Source of the DNA: Clostridia bacterium
GTDB taxonomy: Bacteria > Bacillota > Clostridia > Christensenellales > UBA1242
Assembly (NCBI GenBank): GCA_017523305.1
Contig: JAFWWV010000102.1
Span: 1-32,354, forward strand
DNA length: 32,354 bases
Reading direction: 5' to 3'
A model generated the notes under the pieces. That model was not told the DNA's origin. It made no database searches and saw only the letters and a program-made list of their open reading frames with translations. The translations under genes were made by a program, and so were the position numbers. Each line of letters begins with the position of its first letter. Position 1 is the first letter of the stretch. Below are positions 16,883-25,298 of this stretch, piece after piece.

Positions 16883-17530
16883 CTATTTGTTTATATCTTT
16901 AAATATTTCTTGTTTATTTTTTACATCCGCCACAATGTCTATATTCATATCATCATTTAAAATTTGAACAATATTCATATCTACACTTTTAGCATCTTTC
17001 TCTAACTTTTCGAATATAATTCCTCTTAAAGTTTCTTTTTGATTTTTGGTCATATTTTTAAAAATTTTTTCAAAAGTATTTCTATCTTCTTCAAAAATTT
17101 TATTCATTTCTTCATAACTTAATAGTTTCTTATATACGTTCGCCAATCTTTGACTTTGAATAACGTCCTCGTCATTAATAAAAACGTTTCCACCCTCAAT
17201 GAACTTTTTATTATTTCTAATAATTTTTTTCAAATCATCATATGGTACTGTTTGTTCTTCTCCATAATTATGAAAAGTATAAATAACCCCCTGACCATAT
17301 CCTTCTGTTGAAAGATTTAATTCACCGACTGTTAACGATGTAAGGGTGACATCTTTATTGTTTTCATTGACATTTGTAATATATTGTATATTACTTGGTT
17401 GAGAATTGGCAGTTAGATTTTTAATCATTTCTTCCATTTCTTTCATATGCTTTTGCATATCTTCATAATCTTTTTTACTAATAGTTTCTTTAGTTGTTGT
17501 TTTTTTTGTATTTGACTTCGTATTTGCCAT
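16883..17530 (-). CDS. Head-associated protein with N-terminal coiled coil
   Basis: The 215-aa product has a Lys/Thr-rich N-terminus (MANTKSNTKKTTTKETISKK), a coiled coil (YEDMQKHMKEMEEMIKNL, residues about 22-40), then a conserved-looking central block (LTVGELNLSTEGYGQGVIYT, VPYDDLKKIIRNN, INDEDVI) and a helical C-terminus. No enzyme motif is visible. It is the first gene after the capsid terminator, with an AAAAAAGGAGAG site. A role in capsid maturation or the head-tail interface is possible; the family cannot be named here. Confidence 0.6.
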   Translation of the reverse strand: MANTKSNTKKTTTKETISKKDYEDMQKHMKEMEEMIKNLTANSQPSNIQYITNVNENNKDVTLTSLTVGELNLSTEGYGQGVIYTFHNYGEEQTVPYDDLKKIIRNNKKFIEGGNVFINDEDVIQSQRLANVYKKLLSYEEMNKIFEEDRNTFEKIFKNMTKNQKETLRGIIFEKLEKDAKSVDMNIVQILNDDMNIDIVADVKNKQEIFKDINK

Positions 17531-17550
17531 AACTATATCTCTCCTTTTTT

Positions 17551-17581
17551 ACTAAAAATAAGAGGGGCTTTTATACCCCTC
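17551..17581 (-). terminator. Rho-independent terminator after the major capsid gene
   Basis: Minus-strand GAGGGG (17581-17576) pairs perfectly with CCCCTC (17567-17562) around an 8-nt loop, followed by TTATTTTTA. It begins 22 bases after the capsid stop and ends about 20 bases before the next gene, too close for a new promoter. It probably sets a high capsid-to-connector ratio by partial termination. Confidence 0.75.
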
Positions 17582-17602
17582 AAATAATATACTCTCTTAA
17601 AA

Positions 17603-18691
17603 TTATAGAGCTATTTCACCAGCTAAAGCTGAAGTAAATGCACCTACACCATAAGATTTGTATAATGTAGCAACTTGTTGTAAGTTAGCATTATAGAAAT
17701 TAGTTTCGTTATTTGCTAATGTAGAACCTTCAACAAATACTTTAACTAATTTATCAGTTCCTGGGCATAAAACATAAATTTTTTCGTCGTCTAATTTAAC
17801 TGCAAATTCAGTTTTGTAATCAGCAACTTGTTCTAATTCAACGCAAGATACTCCGAAGAAATCTCTTAAGTATCCAACCTTAACATATTCATCACCTAAT
17901 AAGATTCTTGTGTTTGTTGATGCAGGTAAAATTTTAGATAAAGCTAATTTAGTTCCTAAGAAAATAGGTTTTCTTCCACCATTCCAAGCACTAACTTTTT
18001 GAGCTAATGCAATAGCAGAATCTTGAGAGAATCCACTGATTTTTAATGCAGCACTACCTGAAGTTGGTAAGTTATTCATCATAGTTGCAAAAGCATCGTA
18101 GATATCATATCTCATTTCAGTTTCGATAGATAATACAGCTTTTCTTACAAATTCAGCTAATGTATAAGCACCTCTTAATACATCATATAAAGAAATACCT
18201 ACAGAAATTGCGTGAACTTCTGGAACTACAGTCTTTTCTCCTCTAAATTGTCTAGTAATGTCGAAATCTCTTTTAGCTCTTCCACCTTTAGCAACAATAA
18301 ATAAATCTCTTGGTTCAATTTCAACTTTTAGAGTATCTCCCCAAGCACCATTTTTAACTTCTGCGATAACTCCTAAGTCTTTGATTAATGTATCAGGTAT
18401 AATTAAGTCAGTAATCATACCGATGATAGCAAATGCAGATTCTTTAACGTCTGAGAAATTGCAGAAAACTGCTAAATCATTGTAATCAGAAACTTTTTTT
18501 CCAGACATTCTTTCGATTTCGTCAGTATAGAATTTTAACATTTTGCTATTCATTTCTTCGAATGTAGTACCAGCGGCGCTACTTTTCTTACCATTGATAT
18601 ATGATTCATAGTATTCAACAAATTTAGAATAAGCATTTTTTCTTTCTTCATCATTTGCTGTGAAATTTAAAACACTATTTGGTAATCTCAT
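17603..18691 (-). CDS. Major capsid protein
   Basis: The 362-aa product has the size and order of an HK97-fold capsid subunit: a helical N-terminal arm (MRLPNSVLNFTANDEERKNA to about residue 80), a middle rich in beta and helix (GDTLKVEIEPRDLFIVAKGG, QFRGEKTVVPEVHAISVGIS), and a hydrophobic, Ala/Gly-rich end (LYKSYGVGAFTSALAGEIAL). It follows the protease/scaffold and accessory genes and precedes connectors, the usual order. ATG 18691 has AAGAAGGAGGA upstream, and its codons are less AT-biased than its neighbours, consistent with high expression. A terminator follows. Assignment rests on context and composition rather than on a diagnostic motif. Confidence 0.85.
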   Translation of the reverse strand: MRLPNSVLNFTANDEERKNAYSKFVEYYESYINGKKSSAAGTTFEEMNSKMLKFYTDEIERMSGKKVSDYNDLAVFCNFSDVKESAFAIIGMITDLIIPDTLIKDLGVIAEVKNGAWGDTLKVEIEPRDLFIVAKGGRAKRDFDITRQFRGEKTVVPEVHAISVGISLYDVLRGAYTLAEFVRKAVLSIETEMRYDIYDAFATMMNNLPTSGSAALKISGFSQDSAIALAQKVSAWNGGRKPIFLGTKLALSKILPASTNTRILLGDEYVKVGYLRDFFGVSCVELEQVADYKTEFAVKLDDEKIYVLCPGTDKLVKVFVEGSTLANNETNFYNANLQQVATLYKSYGVGAFTSALAGEIAL

Positions 18692-18740
18692 TTTATATTC
18701 CTCCTTCTTAATTTTTATATATTATAATTTATTTGCTAAA

Positions 18741-19274
18741 TTAAATAGCAACACATTCAAGTAAAACAGCAGCAACTCTTTGAGTTCCGATTGCGCTTGC
18801 TCCACCAATTGAAATGTATGCTGAATCATCTAATACTTTGTAGCTTAAACCAGATACAGCAGCACTAGCATATTGTAATTTATTTTCTCCAGCAGCTACT
18901 ACAGCATAATCATCAGCAGTTCCTTCAATACCGTCAGCAGAGATTAAAATTTTATCTCCAACTTGTGGTCTATAAGCACTAAATACTAATCCTTTTGAGT
19001 TAGTAAAGTTTCTTGGGTCATTTAAACCAATTTTATATTGATTTCCCATTTCGTCTGTCATAATTGAATCTTCTGGACTAAATGCCATATATACATCGTG
19101 TAATTCACCACTTCCGATAGCAGCAGGTGTATAAGTTTGTTTTGCAGAGTCATAAGCTCCAGCCTTAAATACCATACCATTATCATAATCATTAGCGCTA
19201 TCTAAGAAACTTTGATTTAATGAATCAATGTTTTTAGCAGCTACTAAACTTGGTATTAAAACAATTTTTGCCAT
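18741..19274 (-). CDS. Head decoration/accessory protein
   Basis: The 177-aa protein (MAKIVLIPSLVAAKNIDSLN) is soluble, Ala/Gly/Ser-rich and beta-rich (GELHDVYMAFSPEDSIMTDE, VGDKILISADGIEGTADDYA, GTQRVAAVLLECVAI). It lies between the protease/scaffold gene and the capsid gene, where decoration or stabilising proteins are usual. The start follows AAGAAGGAGGAAAT. Expression is probably high, given the strong site and capsid-like codon use. No lipoprotein, membrane or catalytic motif is present. Confidence 0.65.
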   Translation of the reverse strand: MAKIVLIPSLVAAKNIDSLNQSFLDSANDYDNGMVFKAGAYDSAKQTYTPAAIGSGELHDVYMAFSPEDSIMTDEMGNQYKIGLNDPRNFTNSKGLVFSAYRPQVGDKILISADGIEGTADDYAVVAAGENKLQYASAAVSGLSYKVLDDSAYISIGGASAIGTQRVAAVLLECVAI

Positions 19275-19302
19275 TTTAATTTCCTCCTTCTTAATTTTTT
19301 AA

Positions 19303-20031
19303 TTATTTCCACGTATATTTACTTGATGTACTTTGTTCATTAACTAATACATCGTTAACAGCCATTCTTGTAATTTTATTTTCTTTAACTTCGAAATTCT
19401 TTCCGCTTTCCATTTTATCAAATGCTTTTGCTTTAATTTCGTTGCTAAAAATGTTTAATTCATCTAATGAATATTTCTTTGCTTCTTCTCTTAATTCTGA
19501 AATTTCATTATCATCAAACACGCTACGTACACCAGAAATTATACTTTCTACTTGAAGTGACTTTTCTTGTTCTTCATACTTTTCAACCTTTTCTTTTAAA
19601 ACCCCACATTCTTGTTTTAAAGAATCTCTTTCGGCTTTAACAGTCTCAAAGTCTTCTTCTTTTTCAGGTTCATCAACTTCACAATTTTCAGTAGGAAGAT
19701 TTTCCTCAGTTTCAGCCTCAGATGTTTCTGTTTCATTTTTACATTCCTCTTCGACATCTTTGCATTCATTTTTGCATTCTTTTTCAACTTTCTCTACATC
19801 TTCCTTAGATTCATCTTCGTCATCTGAATCATCTGAATCATCATCGTCATCATCTTCTGATTTATCATCTTCAGATTCTTTATCATCTTCAGAATACATA
19901 GTTTCGTCGTCTTCTTTAGATGATTCTTCTTGAGCATCAGTAGTTTTAGTTTCTTCTTCAACAACTTCTTCTTTTGTTTCTGCTTCAACTTTAACTTCTT
20001 CTACTACTTCTACTTCTTTAGTTTCATCCAT
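19303..20031 (-). CDS. Nested scaffold protein from an internal in-frame start
   Basis: Within the protease-scaffold frame, AGGAAAGGAGG (around 20053-20043) precedes ATG 20031 by 11 nt. The codons for EFSGKEEKGT at this point are a ribosome site in disguise. Initiation would give 242 aa starting MDETKEVEVVEEVKVEAETK, comprising only the acidic linker and coiled coil. This matches the lambda C/Nu3 arrangement, in which protease and scaffold share a C-terminus and scaffold is made in excess. Separate expression is inferred; the ribosome site is seen directly. Confidence 0.6.
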   Translation of the reverse strand: MDETKEVEVVEEVKVEAETKEEVVEEETKTTDAQEESSKEDDETMYSEDDKESEDDKSEDDDDDDSDDSDDEDESKEDVEKVEKECKNECKDVEEECKNETETSEAETEENLPTENCEVDEPEKEEDFETVKAERDSLKQECGVLKEKVEKYEEQEKSLQVESIISGVRSVFDDNEISELREEAKKYSLDELNIFSNEIKAKAFDKMESGKNFEVKENKITRMAVNDVLVNEQSTSSKYTWK

Positions 20032-20652
20032 TGTACCTTTTTCCTCCTTTCCTGAAAATTCCGTAACAATTGTATTATCACGGTGTTCATTATATACTTT
20101 TAGTGCATTTTCGCAGTCGAATTTGATTATAGATGCACTACTGCCTTCACAGGCAGGTACGTGGTTTAATCCTAAAATGGTAACCCCATTAAAGACAAAT
20201 TCTTCAATAGTTAATAAGTTATCATTTTCATCTACTTGCCCAGCAAGAACTGTAATTTCCATAGATACATCTCTATGGTTACCCTTCTCTTTAAATATCT
20301 CATAAGCCCAATTTGCATATACTTTAGACATTATAGCTTGAGCAACTAAATATGTTCTCCCTTTTCTTTTTTCAAATTTCATTTTTGAACTTTCAGGGAA
20401 AAATCCAACTATTTGTTCATCAGGTTCGTGACCTTCAAAATCGTTGCCATCAAAACCAGCAACTAAAAATTTATTTTTTAATGTGTCTTTAGCTCTTACT
20501 AGAGCTTCTCTTGTTATAGGAACATTATGTCTATTATTGCCATCGTGGCACACATAAATTTCTACAACAGCTAATTGACTGTCAGAATATTCTTCTGGAA
20601 CTATTTCAAAACTAGCTACATCAATAGAGAATTTTTCTAATTCCTTATCCAT
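19303..20652 (-). CDS. Prohead protease with fused C-terminal scaffold
   Basis: The 449-aa protein has two parts. Residues 1-190 look like a prohead serine protease: FLVAGFDGNDFEGHEPDEQI supplies the His, and HRDVSMEI the Ser in the VSxE context of the catalytic site. A strand VTILGLNHVPACEG closes the fold. Residues 208-449 are scaffold-like: a Glu/Val/Lys stretch, a very acidic run around 255-285 (SEDDKSEDDDDDDSDD), then a coiled coil (ERDSLKQECGVLKEKVEKYE). The protease should process the scaffold and perhaps the capsid arm during head maturation. The start at 20652 overlaps the preceding small gene by 8 nt with CAGGGG upstream. An internal start is annotated separately. Confidence 0.8.
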   Translation of the reverse strand: MDKELEKFSIDVASFEIVPEEYSDSQLAVVEIYVCHDGNNRHNVPITREALVRAKDTLKNKFLVAGFDGNDFEGHEPDEQIVGFFPESSKMKFEKRKGRTYLVAQAIMSKVYANWAYEIFKEKGNHRDVSMEITVLAGQVDENDNLLTIEEFVFNGVTILGLNHVPACEGSSASIIKFDCENALKVYNEHRDNTIVTEFSGKEEKGTMDETKEVEVVEEVKVEAETKEEVVEEETKTTDAQEESSKEDDETMYSEDDKESEDDKSEDDDDDDSDDSDDEDESKEDVEKVEKECKNECKDVEEECKNETETSEAETEENLPTENCEVDEPEKEEDFETVKAERDSLKQECGVLKEKVEKYEEQEKSLQVESIISGVRSVFDDNEISELREEAKKYSLDELNIFSNEIKAKAFDKMESGKNFEVKENKITRMAVNDVLVNEQSTSSKYTWK

Positions 20653-20857
20653 TTATAACCCCTGCCTTTCTTAATATTTCAAATCTGACAGGTAAATGAG
20701 ATAAGGTATCTTGTAATTCTTTGGTATTAGAGAATTTCATCTTATCTCCATCTCTACCTAATAAAGGAAATCCTTTTTTTAATAAGAAGTTGCCAAGTGT
20801 TTTACCACAAGTATATACATTAGAAAAATTCATATCTTTAATATTACTTATGAACAT
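20645..20857 (-). CDS. Small head-module protein
   Basis: A 70-aa product beginning MFISNIKDMNFSNVYTCGKT, basic, with an LGNFLLKKGFPLLGRDGDKM segment and a C-terminal helix. It has a strong AAAAGGAGGAG site, and its 3' end overlaps the protease start by 8 nt, suggesting coupling. No family is recognised. Small proteins between portal and protease are common in such phages and often of unknown function. Confidence 0.6.
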   Translation of the reverse strand: MFISNIKDMNFSNVYTCGKTLGNFLLKKGFPLLGRDGDKMKFSNTKELQDTLSHLPVRFEILRKAGVING

Positions 20858-20872
20858 ATATAACTCCTCCTT

Positions 20873-22525
20873 TTATTGATTTCCGCCCTTTTCTATATTT
20901 GACCCTCTACTTCTAGTTTCTTCACCACTATCTGTCAAGTCGCTATCTTTAGAGGCTGGCCTACCAGCTCCATTATTTGGAGTAGAACCCTGCGTAACAT
21001 TACCTTGTGTATAAATGTTAATCATTGGTCTTAATTTTTCAATAAAATCACTAGCATTCATTTCTTCAAGTTCTCTTTCAAGCTCTATTTTATTCATACC
21101 TAATGAAGAAGCAATCTTATTTGGTAATACTACACCCTTATCAGCATATTTAAAAGCTTCATCTTGTCTAGCTTCTCTGTCAAATTTATCGTTTGTTCCA
21201 ACAAATCTAAAACTCCATTTAAATTTTTTAGTATGTTTATTTGCATAATATTCTAAAAAATTTTCAAATTGTGGATATATTGATTTAACCAACATTCTAT
21301 CAATATCTATAGAAAATTGGCTTTCTATTGCATTCTGATTTTCTTTTGTAGAAAATATAACTTTACCACCACTTAGTAAAGAACTTGTTATACTCATAAA
21401 TGTTTCATATGTATCATTATCAGTATTTTTAAATTCTACTCCTTTAATGTCTTCGGTTGGTAATGCTAAAACTTTAATTGCAGCTTCTAATCCTTGAGTT
21501 GCCAAACCAATAAATTTACCTAAAGTATCGGCGTCAATAGCCAACTGATTAGCAACACTAGCGGCCTTCTTTTCGTTTAAATATGGAATAGAAGAAACTA
21601 ATAATTTTCTTGCTGCAGCCATACTTTGATTAATTTGAAGATTTCTCATTACAGGAATTGCGGCCATTTCTGGTAACATTCCTGAGAAAAATGGAATTTG
21701 TAAATTATGATTTGGATTAAATTTAAACACCCAACATCCATCTGCCGGGTCTGTTTGTGTCCACAATGCAAAACTACCAGTTCTTTTATTTATTTTGTTA
21801 CTTGGTATATATGGTTTTACTTGTTTCCCATCAAACATTTCCAAATATCTTTTCTTTATCCAATCAGGATAACAATTTATATCAACTTCCCCCTGAAGAA
21901 ACCAATTCATATCAATGTCATACAATAATCCATATTCCCATTTCCCAGTAATTAAAGCATATTGAGATGGGAATTCTTGTATGACAGATTTATCTCCTAA
22001 TTCTCTAAACATTGCATAATATGTTTCATTCATTACAATGTTCCAAGTTATATTTTTGAATTGTTCTCTATAATTAAATGCATTTATAAATTTTTTAATT
22101 TCTTCATAATCATTTTTATATTTATTTGTTTTATAATCTTCTGGTTTTGCGTTTTTACAAGAAATTTCCAAATCAAATGCTGGTAGGTTAGCTAAATATT
22201 CTTGATTCCTTTTATACATTAAGCTGCTAAAATAATAAGATTGTCCATAATTAACTATATTACCTTCATTTTCAATAGGGTTTGATAATGCTTCGTCTAT
22301 TTTCTTTCCATCAGGTGTACTATTTGTTGCAATATTCATTCTTTTCATTATTTCGTTTTGTGTATATGGAGTAAAAGCTCCAGCATCAGCCATACCTTTT
22401 GAAAAACTTTGTATATCAAAAGTTCCGTTCATTATTTGTTCGTCTCTAATACTTAATGCATTATCTAATGCTTGCAGAACTTCATTGACTTGTTTTTCGG
22501 TTAATTTAACTTTATTATTGCTCAA
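20873..22525 (-). CDS. Portal protein
   Basis: The 550-aa product lies directly after the terminase large subunit and has portal characteristics. There is an N-terminal alpha/beta wing (YYFSSLMYKRNQEYLANLPA), a region rich in aromatic strands (YALITGKWEYGLLYDIDMNW), and a long helical clip/stem segment (MRNLQINQSMAAARKLLVSS, ESQFSIDIDRMLVKSIYPQF). A flexible Gly/Ser/Asn-rich tail ends the protein (TQGNVTQGSTPNNGAGRPAS). It starts with TTG at 22525, with AGGTGA upstream, and begins 18 bases after the terminase stop. It should form the dodecameric DNA gate at the capsid vertex. Length is within the normal portal range. Confidence 0.85.
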   Translation of the reverse strand: MSNNKVKLTEKQVNEVLQALDNALSIRDEQIMNGTFDIQSFSKGMADAGAFTPYTQNEIMKRMNIATNSTPDGKKIDEALSNPIENEGNIVNYGQSYYFSSLMYKRNQEYLANLPAFDLEISCKNAKPEDYKTNKYKNDYEEIKKFINAFNYREQFKNITWNIVMNETYYAMFRELGDKSVIQEFPSQYALITGKWEYGLLYDIDMNWFLQGEVDINCYPDWIKKRYLEMFDGKQVKPYIPSNKINKRTGSFALWTQTDPADGCWVFKFNPNHNLQIPFFSGMLPEMAAIPVMRNLQINQSMAAARKLLVSSIPYLNEKKAASVANQLAIDADTLGKFIGLATQGLEAAIKVLALPTEDIKGVEFKNTDNDTYETFMSITSSLLSGGKVIFSTKENQNAIESQFSIDIDRMLVKSIYPQFENFLEYYANKHTKKFKWSFRFVGTNDKFDREARQDEAFKYADKGVVLPNKIASSLGMNKIELERELEEMNASDFIEKLRPMINIYTQGNVTQGSTPNNGAGRPASKDSDLTDSGEETRSRGSNIEKGGNQ

Positions 22526-22543
22526 TCTTATTCACCTACCTTT

Positions 22544-24310
22544 CTAATAAATATATTTTTTTAAATAAGACAAAGCATCAATGTCCTTTTTATACATATC
22601 TGCCTTACCTTGTTTTTCATATTCCCATACTACGGATAATCCATACATTAAACTGGTAGCACGGTCTCTTTTTTTACTTTTTACTATTCTTGTATAAATA
22701 ATCTTCCCACCTTCGGAATAAGATTGTTTTATATTACTTAATTCCTGAACGAGATTATCGTGTTCAATGTGAATAACCTGTTCTTCTGGTCTATATTTAC
22801 CATTTTTGTATTCCTCATCCGTTTCACTACTATCAACTAACAATTGAAGACTTCCATCTTCAAATCCAGTTTTCATATAAGGATAAAAAGTACTATTAAA
22901 TTCTTGTGTTGCGGTGATTCCTCTAATCACTGGAGATGCATCAGGAAGCAATAATTGTGCTTCTTCATCATCATCGCAAATTAATGGTGGAAACTCTTCC
23001 ATTTCTCCCCTTGTATTTCTTGCACTCCAAGGTTCTTCCAACAATGATAATAAACCTTGTCCAGCAGACTGAGCGTCTATTACCAATTTTTCTGTATTTG
23101 GGAATCTAATATGTATTAATTCTCTTAAAAAATCTCTTTGCTCTTTTAATGTTGCACCATTCATTGTTTTTGTAAAAACAATTTGTTTAGTAAATGTACC
23201 ATTTTTTCTTGGTATTAATTTGATAACGTGCGTACAGGCATTATCAGAGCCAGATTTACCAGACACGGCAACGTCGTGTGTGACAATATATGAATATTGG
23301 CATTTTTTTGGTTGCTCTAATTCACACCTATCGATAACTCTACATTTAGAAGTTATATCATATGGATAATAACTATCATTTGCACTACCAACAAATCGAC
23401 CTTCGTATTCATAAGCCCATTTGTCCAATGTCATTTCAGGGTCATTTTTTTCGAGCATCATACTTTCTTCTGTAAATAAACCAGCGTCAATACCGACCGT
23501 ATAATCAAGACTTGCAACAAAATAATTTTTATCACCAGAAACCATATTACTATAAAAATTTAAAAATCTTTGATATAGGTCACAAGTTTTTAACCAAGCA
23601 GAAGATATATAAACCATTCTCCCATCTTCATATGGTGCTTCTGGGAATTTCTTTCTTAATTCTACTGCATTTTCTCTTGGCGTTTTTGTCATAGGAATTA
23701 AAACCTCTTTTAATGCTTCCGTTTTTACCAATCTAGCTTCATCAACTAAAATTAATTGAAAACGCCATCCTCTACTCGAATCCCCTTTTTGATTATTACC
23801 TAGGGTAAAAGCTCTAATTGAACTTCCGTTTTTAAATTCTACAATGCAGTTGTCCTGCCCAGTATTAATATTTGAAATTTCTCTTTTTATGTTTTCGTTT
23901 TTTATTAATTCTCCCTCAATTTTTTGTTTTATAACCATTCTTGCCTGATTACCATTACCAGATACTATGCCTATTTTAATTCCAGGATATAAAATAGCCA
24001 TACAAGTAATAAATATTGCAGCAATATATGATTTAGTTAAACCTCTACACATAATAAACATTATGTTAGGGAACCTTCCCATTGCTCTCAACAATAATCT
24101 TTGAAATGGGAATAAATTTGTCATCCCTAAAATATCTACTGCAAATTCATCAACATAATATCTATAATATGATAAGAATTTAGTCCATTCTTCATAATCA
24201 ATTTTTTCTGCGTTAATAGGGTCGTAACTCAATGGAGAATCTGTATTATCATATCCCCACGTTTTTTGAGCCTCAACTCCTTTACGAACTTTTTTTACAT
24301 TTACAGCCAT
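22544..24310 (-). CDS. terL: Terminase large subunit
   Basis: The 588-aa DNA-packaging motor has an N-terminal ATPase and a C-terminal RNase H-like nuclease. The Walker A is the deviant form MCRGLTKSY (residues 88-95), and Walker B is LILVDEAR (residues 187-193), preceded by QKGDSSRGWRFQ. Nuclease acids are in VTHDVAVSGKSGSDNA (D346) and VIDAQSAGQGL (D412), with a later EHDN (residues around 540). It lies after the small subunit with one base between, so translation is probably coupled, and its own ribosome site is weak. It cuts concatemers and translocates DNA through the portal. Confidence 0.92.
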   Translation of the reverse strand: MAVNVKKVRKGVEAQKTWGYDNTDSPLSYDPINAEKIDYEEWTKFLSYYRYYVDEFAVDILGMTNLFPFQRLLLRAMGRFPNIMFIMCRGLTKSYIAAIFITCMAILYPGIKIGIVSGNGNQARMVIKQKIEGELIKNENIKREISNINTGQDNCIVEFKNGSSIRAFTLGNNQKGDSSRGWRFQLILVDEARLVKTEALKEVLIPMTKTPRENAVELRKKFPEAPYEDGRMVYISSAWLKTCDLYQRFLNFYSNMVSGDKNYFVASLDYTVGIDAGLFTEESMMLEKNDPEMTLDKWAYEYEGRFVGSANDSYYPYDITSKCRVIDRCELEQPKKCQYSYIVTHDVAVSGKSGSDNACTHVIKLIPRKNGTFTKQIVFTKTMNGATLKEQRDFLRELIHIRFPNTEKLVIDAQSAGQGLLSLLEEPWSARNTRGEMEEFPPLICDDDEEAQLLLPDASPVIRGITATQEFNSTFYPYMKTGFEDGSLQLLVDSSETDEEYKNGKYRPEEQVIHIEHDNLVQELSNIKQSYSEGGKIIYTRIVKSKKRDRATSLMYGLSVVWEYEKQGKADMYKKDIDALSYLKKYIY

Positions 24311-24311
24311 A

Positions 24312-25139
24312 TTACAAACTCTTATTAATATTCATAAATTGGTCTATAATCTTATCAAACATATCTTTATCTTCTGGTATATGTTGAGGAACGAAATTAT
24401 GTTTTTCTACAGCATCAAAAACTCTACCAAAGCATCCAAGTGAAACATCACTTGCACTTCTTTGACTTTCTGCAAATTGTGCAGATTTTGATAATCTATC
24501 AAAATTTGATACAGCAGTATTATATGCACTTACCGCATCTTTATCTTCAGGATTATCTCTCATAAAATTATAAGTATCATTCATTATTAATGATGCTTGT
24601 GCAATTCTTCTAGCATAATCCTTATGATTTGTCGTAATTATTTTGAAATCGTTATTTAAATCTTGATAATATTTGTTTAGATAATCAATTTCTCTTTTTG
24701 AATAATATCCTTGCCATTCATCATTCCACTCTTTTATTTCTTTACCGTCTTCATCTCTTTCTATGTGAGTTGAATCTTCATATATGCTATCTTTAAATCG
24801 AGCATTTTCATATCTGGTTTTATAAGTGGAATTTATTAAATTTAAATATGTTTCAATATAGTCGCCATCTACGCTTGCAAGAGCCTCTCTCCAAATATCT
24901 TGAATAAATGGTGTATCTAAGGTTTGTAAGATTTCATAAATAGTTTCCATATTGTCAATATTAATAACTTTTTTTATACAATCTTTACAATATGGATGAT
25001 ATCCAATATAAGCATTTCTTGATTTATAAAAATTACTTGTTGGTTGATATCTACCCATAGCATTACAATCTTTGTTTTGACAAATCTTTTTTGGCTCTTT
25101 TGGCAGACTATTTGTAACAGTTTTGTTTTTAGTCGCCAT
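24312..25139 (-). CDS. Probable terminase small subunit with N-terminal zinc finger
   Basis: The 275-aa product has a Cys4 zinc-binding N-terminus (C20-x4-C25 with a later CKDC) reading CQNKDCNAMGRYQPTSNFYK, then a mainly helical body with charged segments (GYYSKREIDYLNKYYQDL, YNTAVSNFDRLSKSAQFAES). Its position, one base upstream of the terminase large subunit and downstream of a GC-rich structured region, is where the site-recognition subunit is expected. The zinc finger could bind the packaging site. ATG 25139 follows AAAGGTG. It is longer than many small subunits; another packaging-associated DNA-binding protein is the alternative. Confidence 0.7.
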   Translation of the reverse strand: MATKNKTVTNSLPKEPKKICQNKDCNAMGRYQPTSNFYKSRNAYIGYHPYCKDCIKKVINIDNMETIYEILQTLDTPFIQDIWREALASVDGDYIETYLNLINSTYKTRYENARFKDSIYEDSTHIERDEDGKEIKEWNDEWQGYYSKREIDYLNKYYQDLNNDFKIITTNHKDYARRIAQASLIMNDTYNFMRDNPEDKDAVSAYNTAVSNFDRLSKSAQFAESQRSASDVSLGCFGRVFDAVEKHNFVPQHIPEDKDMFDKIIDQFMNINKSL

Positions 25140-25162
25140 TTAAACACCTTTCTTTCTTAATT

Positions 25163-25261
25163 TTAAGCAGCAGCCGACAAAAGTCGGCAAGTGTGTTGCA
25201 AAGCAACTCCTTCCATTTTGTGTTTTACCATACAGGTCGCCGAAGCTAGGCTGGGGCTGCT
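25163..25261. other. GC-rich structured region, candidate cos/pac site or RNA
   Basis: About 100 bases are far more GC-rich than the surroundings. Plus-strand coordinates: AGCAGC (25166-25171) can pair with GCTGCT (25256-25261), enclosing hairpins GCCGAC-AAAA-GTCGGC (25173-25188), GTTGC-AAA-GCAAC (25195-25207) and GCC-N7-GGC (25239-25251). A competing pairing joins AGCAGCAGCC (25166-25175) with GGCT...GCTGCT, which would disrupt the first hairpin. It lies just after a terminator and directly upstream of the small terminase gene, the usual place of a packaging site. A minus-strand 22-codon open frame (25163-25231) crosses it without a ribosome site and is not called a gene. Confidence 0.55.
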
Positions 25262-25272
25262 ATCTCCCGTCA

Positions 25273-25298
25273 TAAAAAAAGAACCCTATTCGAGTTCT
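25273..25298 (-). terminator. Rho-independent terminator overlapping the metallophosphatase stop
   Basis: Minus-strand AGAACTC (25298-25292) pairs with GGGTTCT (25286-25280), seven pairs including one G.U, around a 5-nt loop and followed by seven T. The stop codon TAG lies in the loop/3' arm. It separates the early-type genes upstream from the terminase and structural genes. Confidence 0.8.

Noticed and set aside
19794..19988. Lys/Met-rich minus-strand frame within the scaffold region
   Set aside because: It is an out-of-frame reading of the GAA/GAT repeats that encode the acidic scaffold segment.
25140..25200. Sigma70 promoter (TTGCCG...TAAAAT) before the small terminase
   Set aside because: The spacer is 19 bases and the elements fall inside the hairpin stems; too weak to claim.
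25163..25231. 22-codon minus-strand frame through the GC-rich island
   Set aside because: It lacks a ribosome site and its composition is explained by the inverted repeats.
25163..25261. tRNA or tRNA-like cloverleaf
   Set aside because: The closing stem and hairpins do not have tRNA arm lengths, and no TTC-type T-loop or anticodon arm could be found on either strand.
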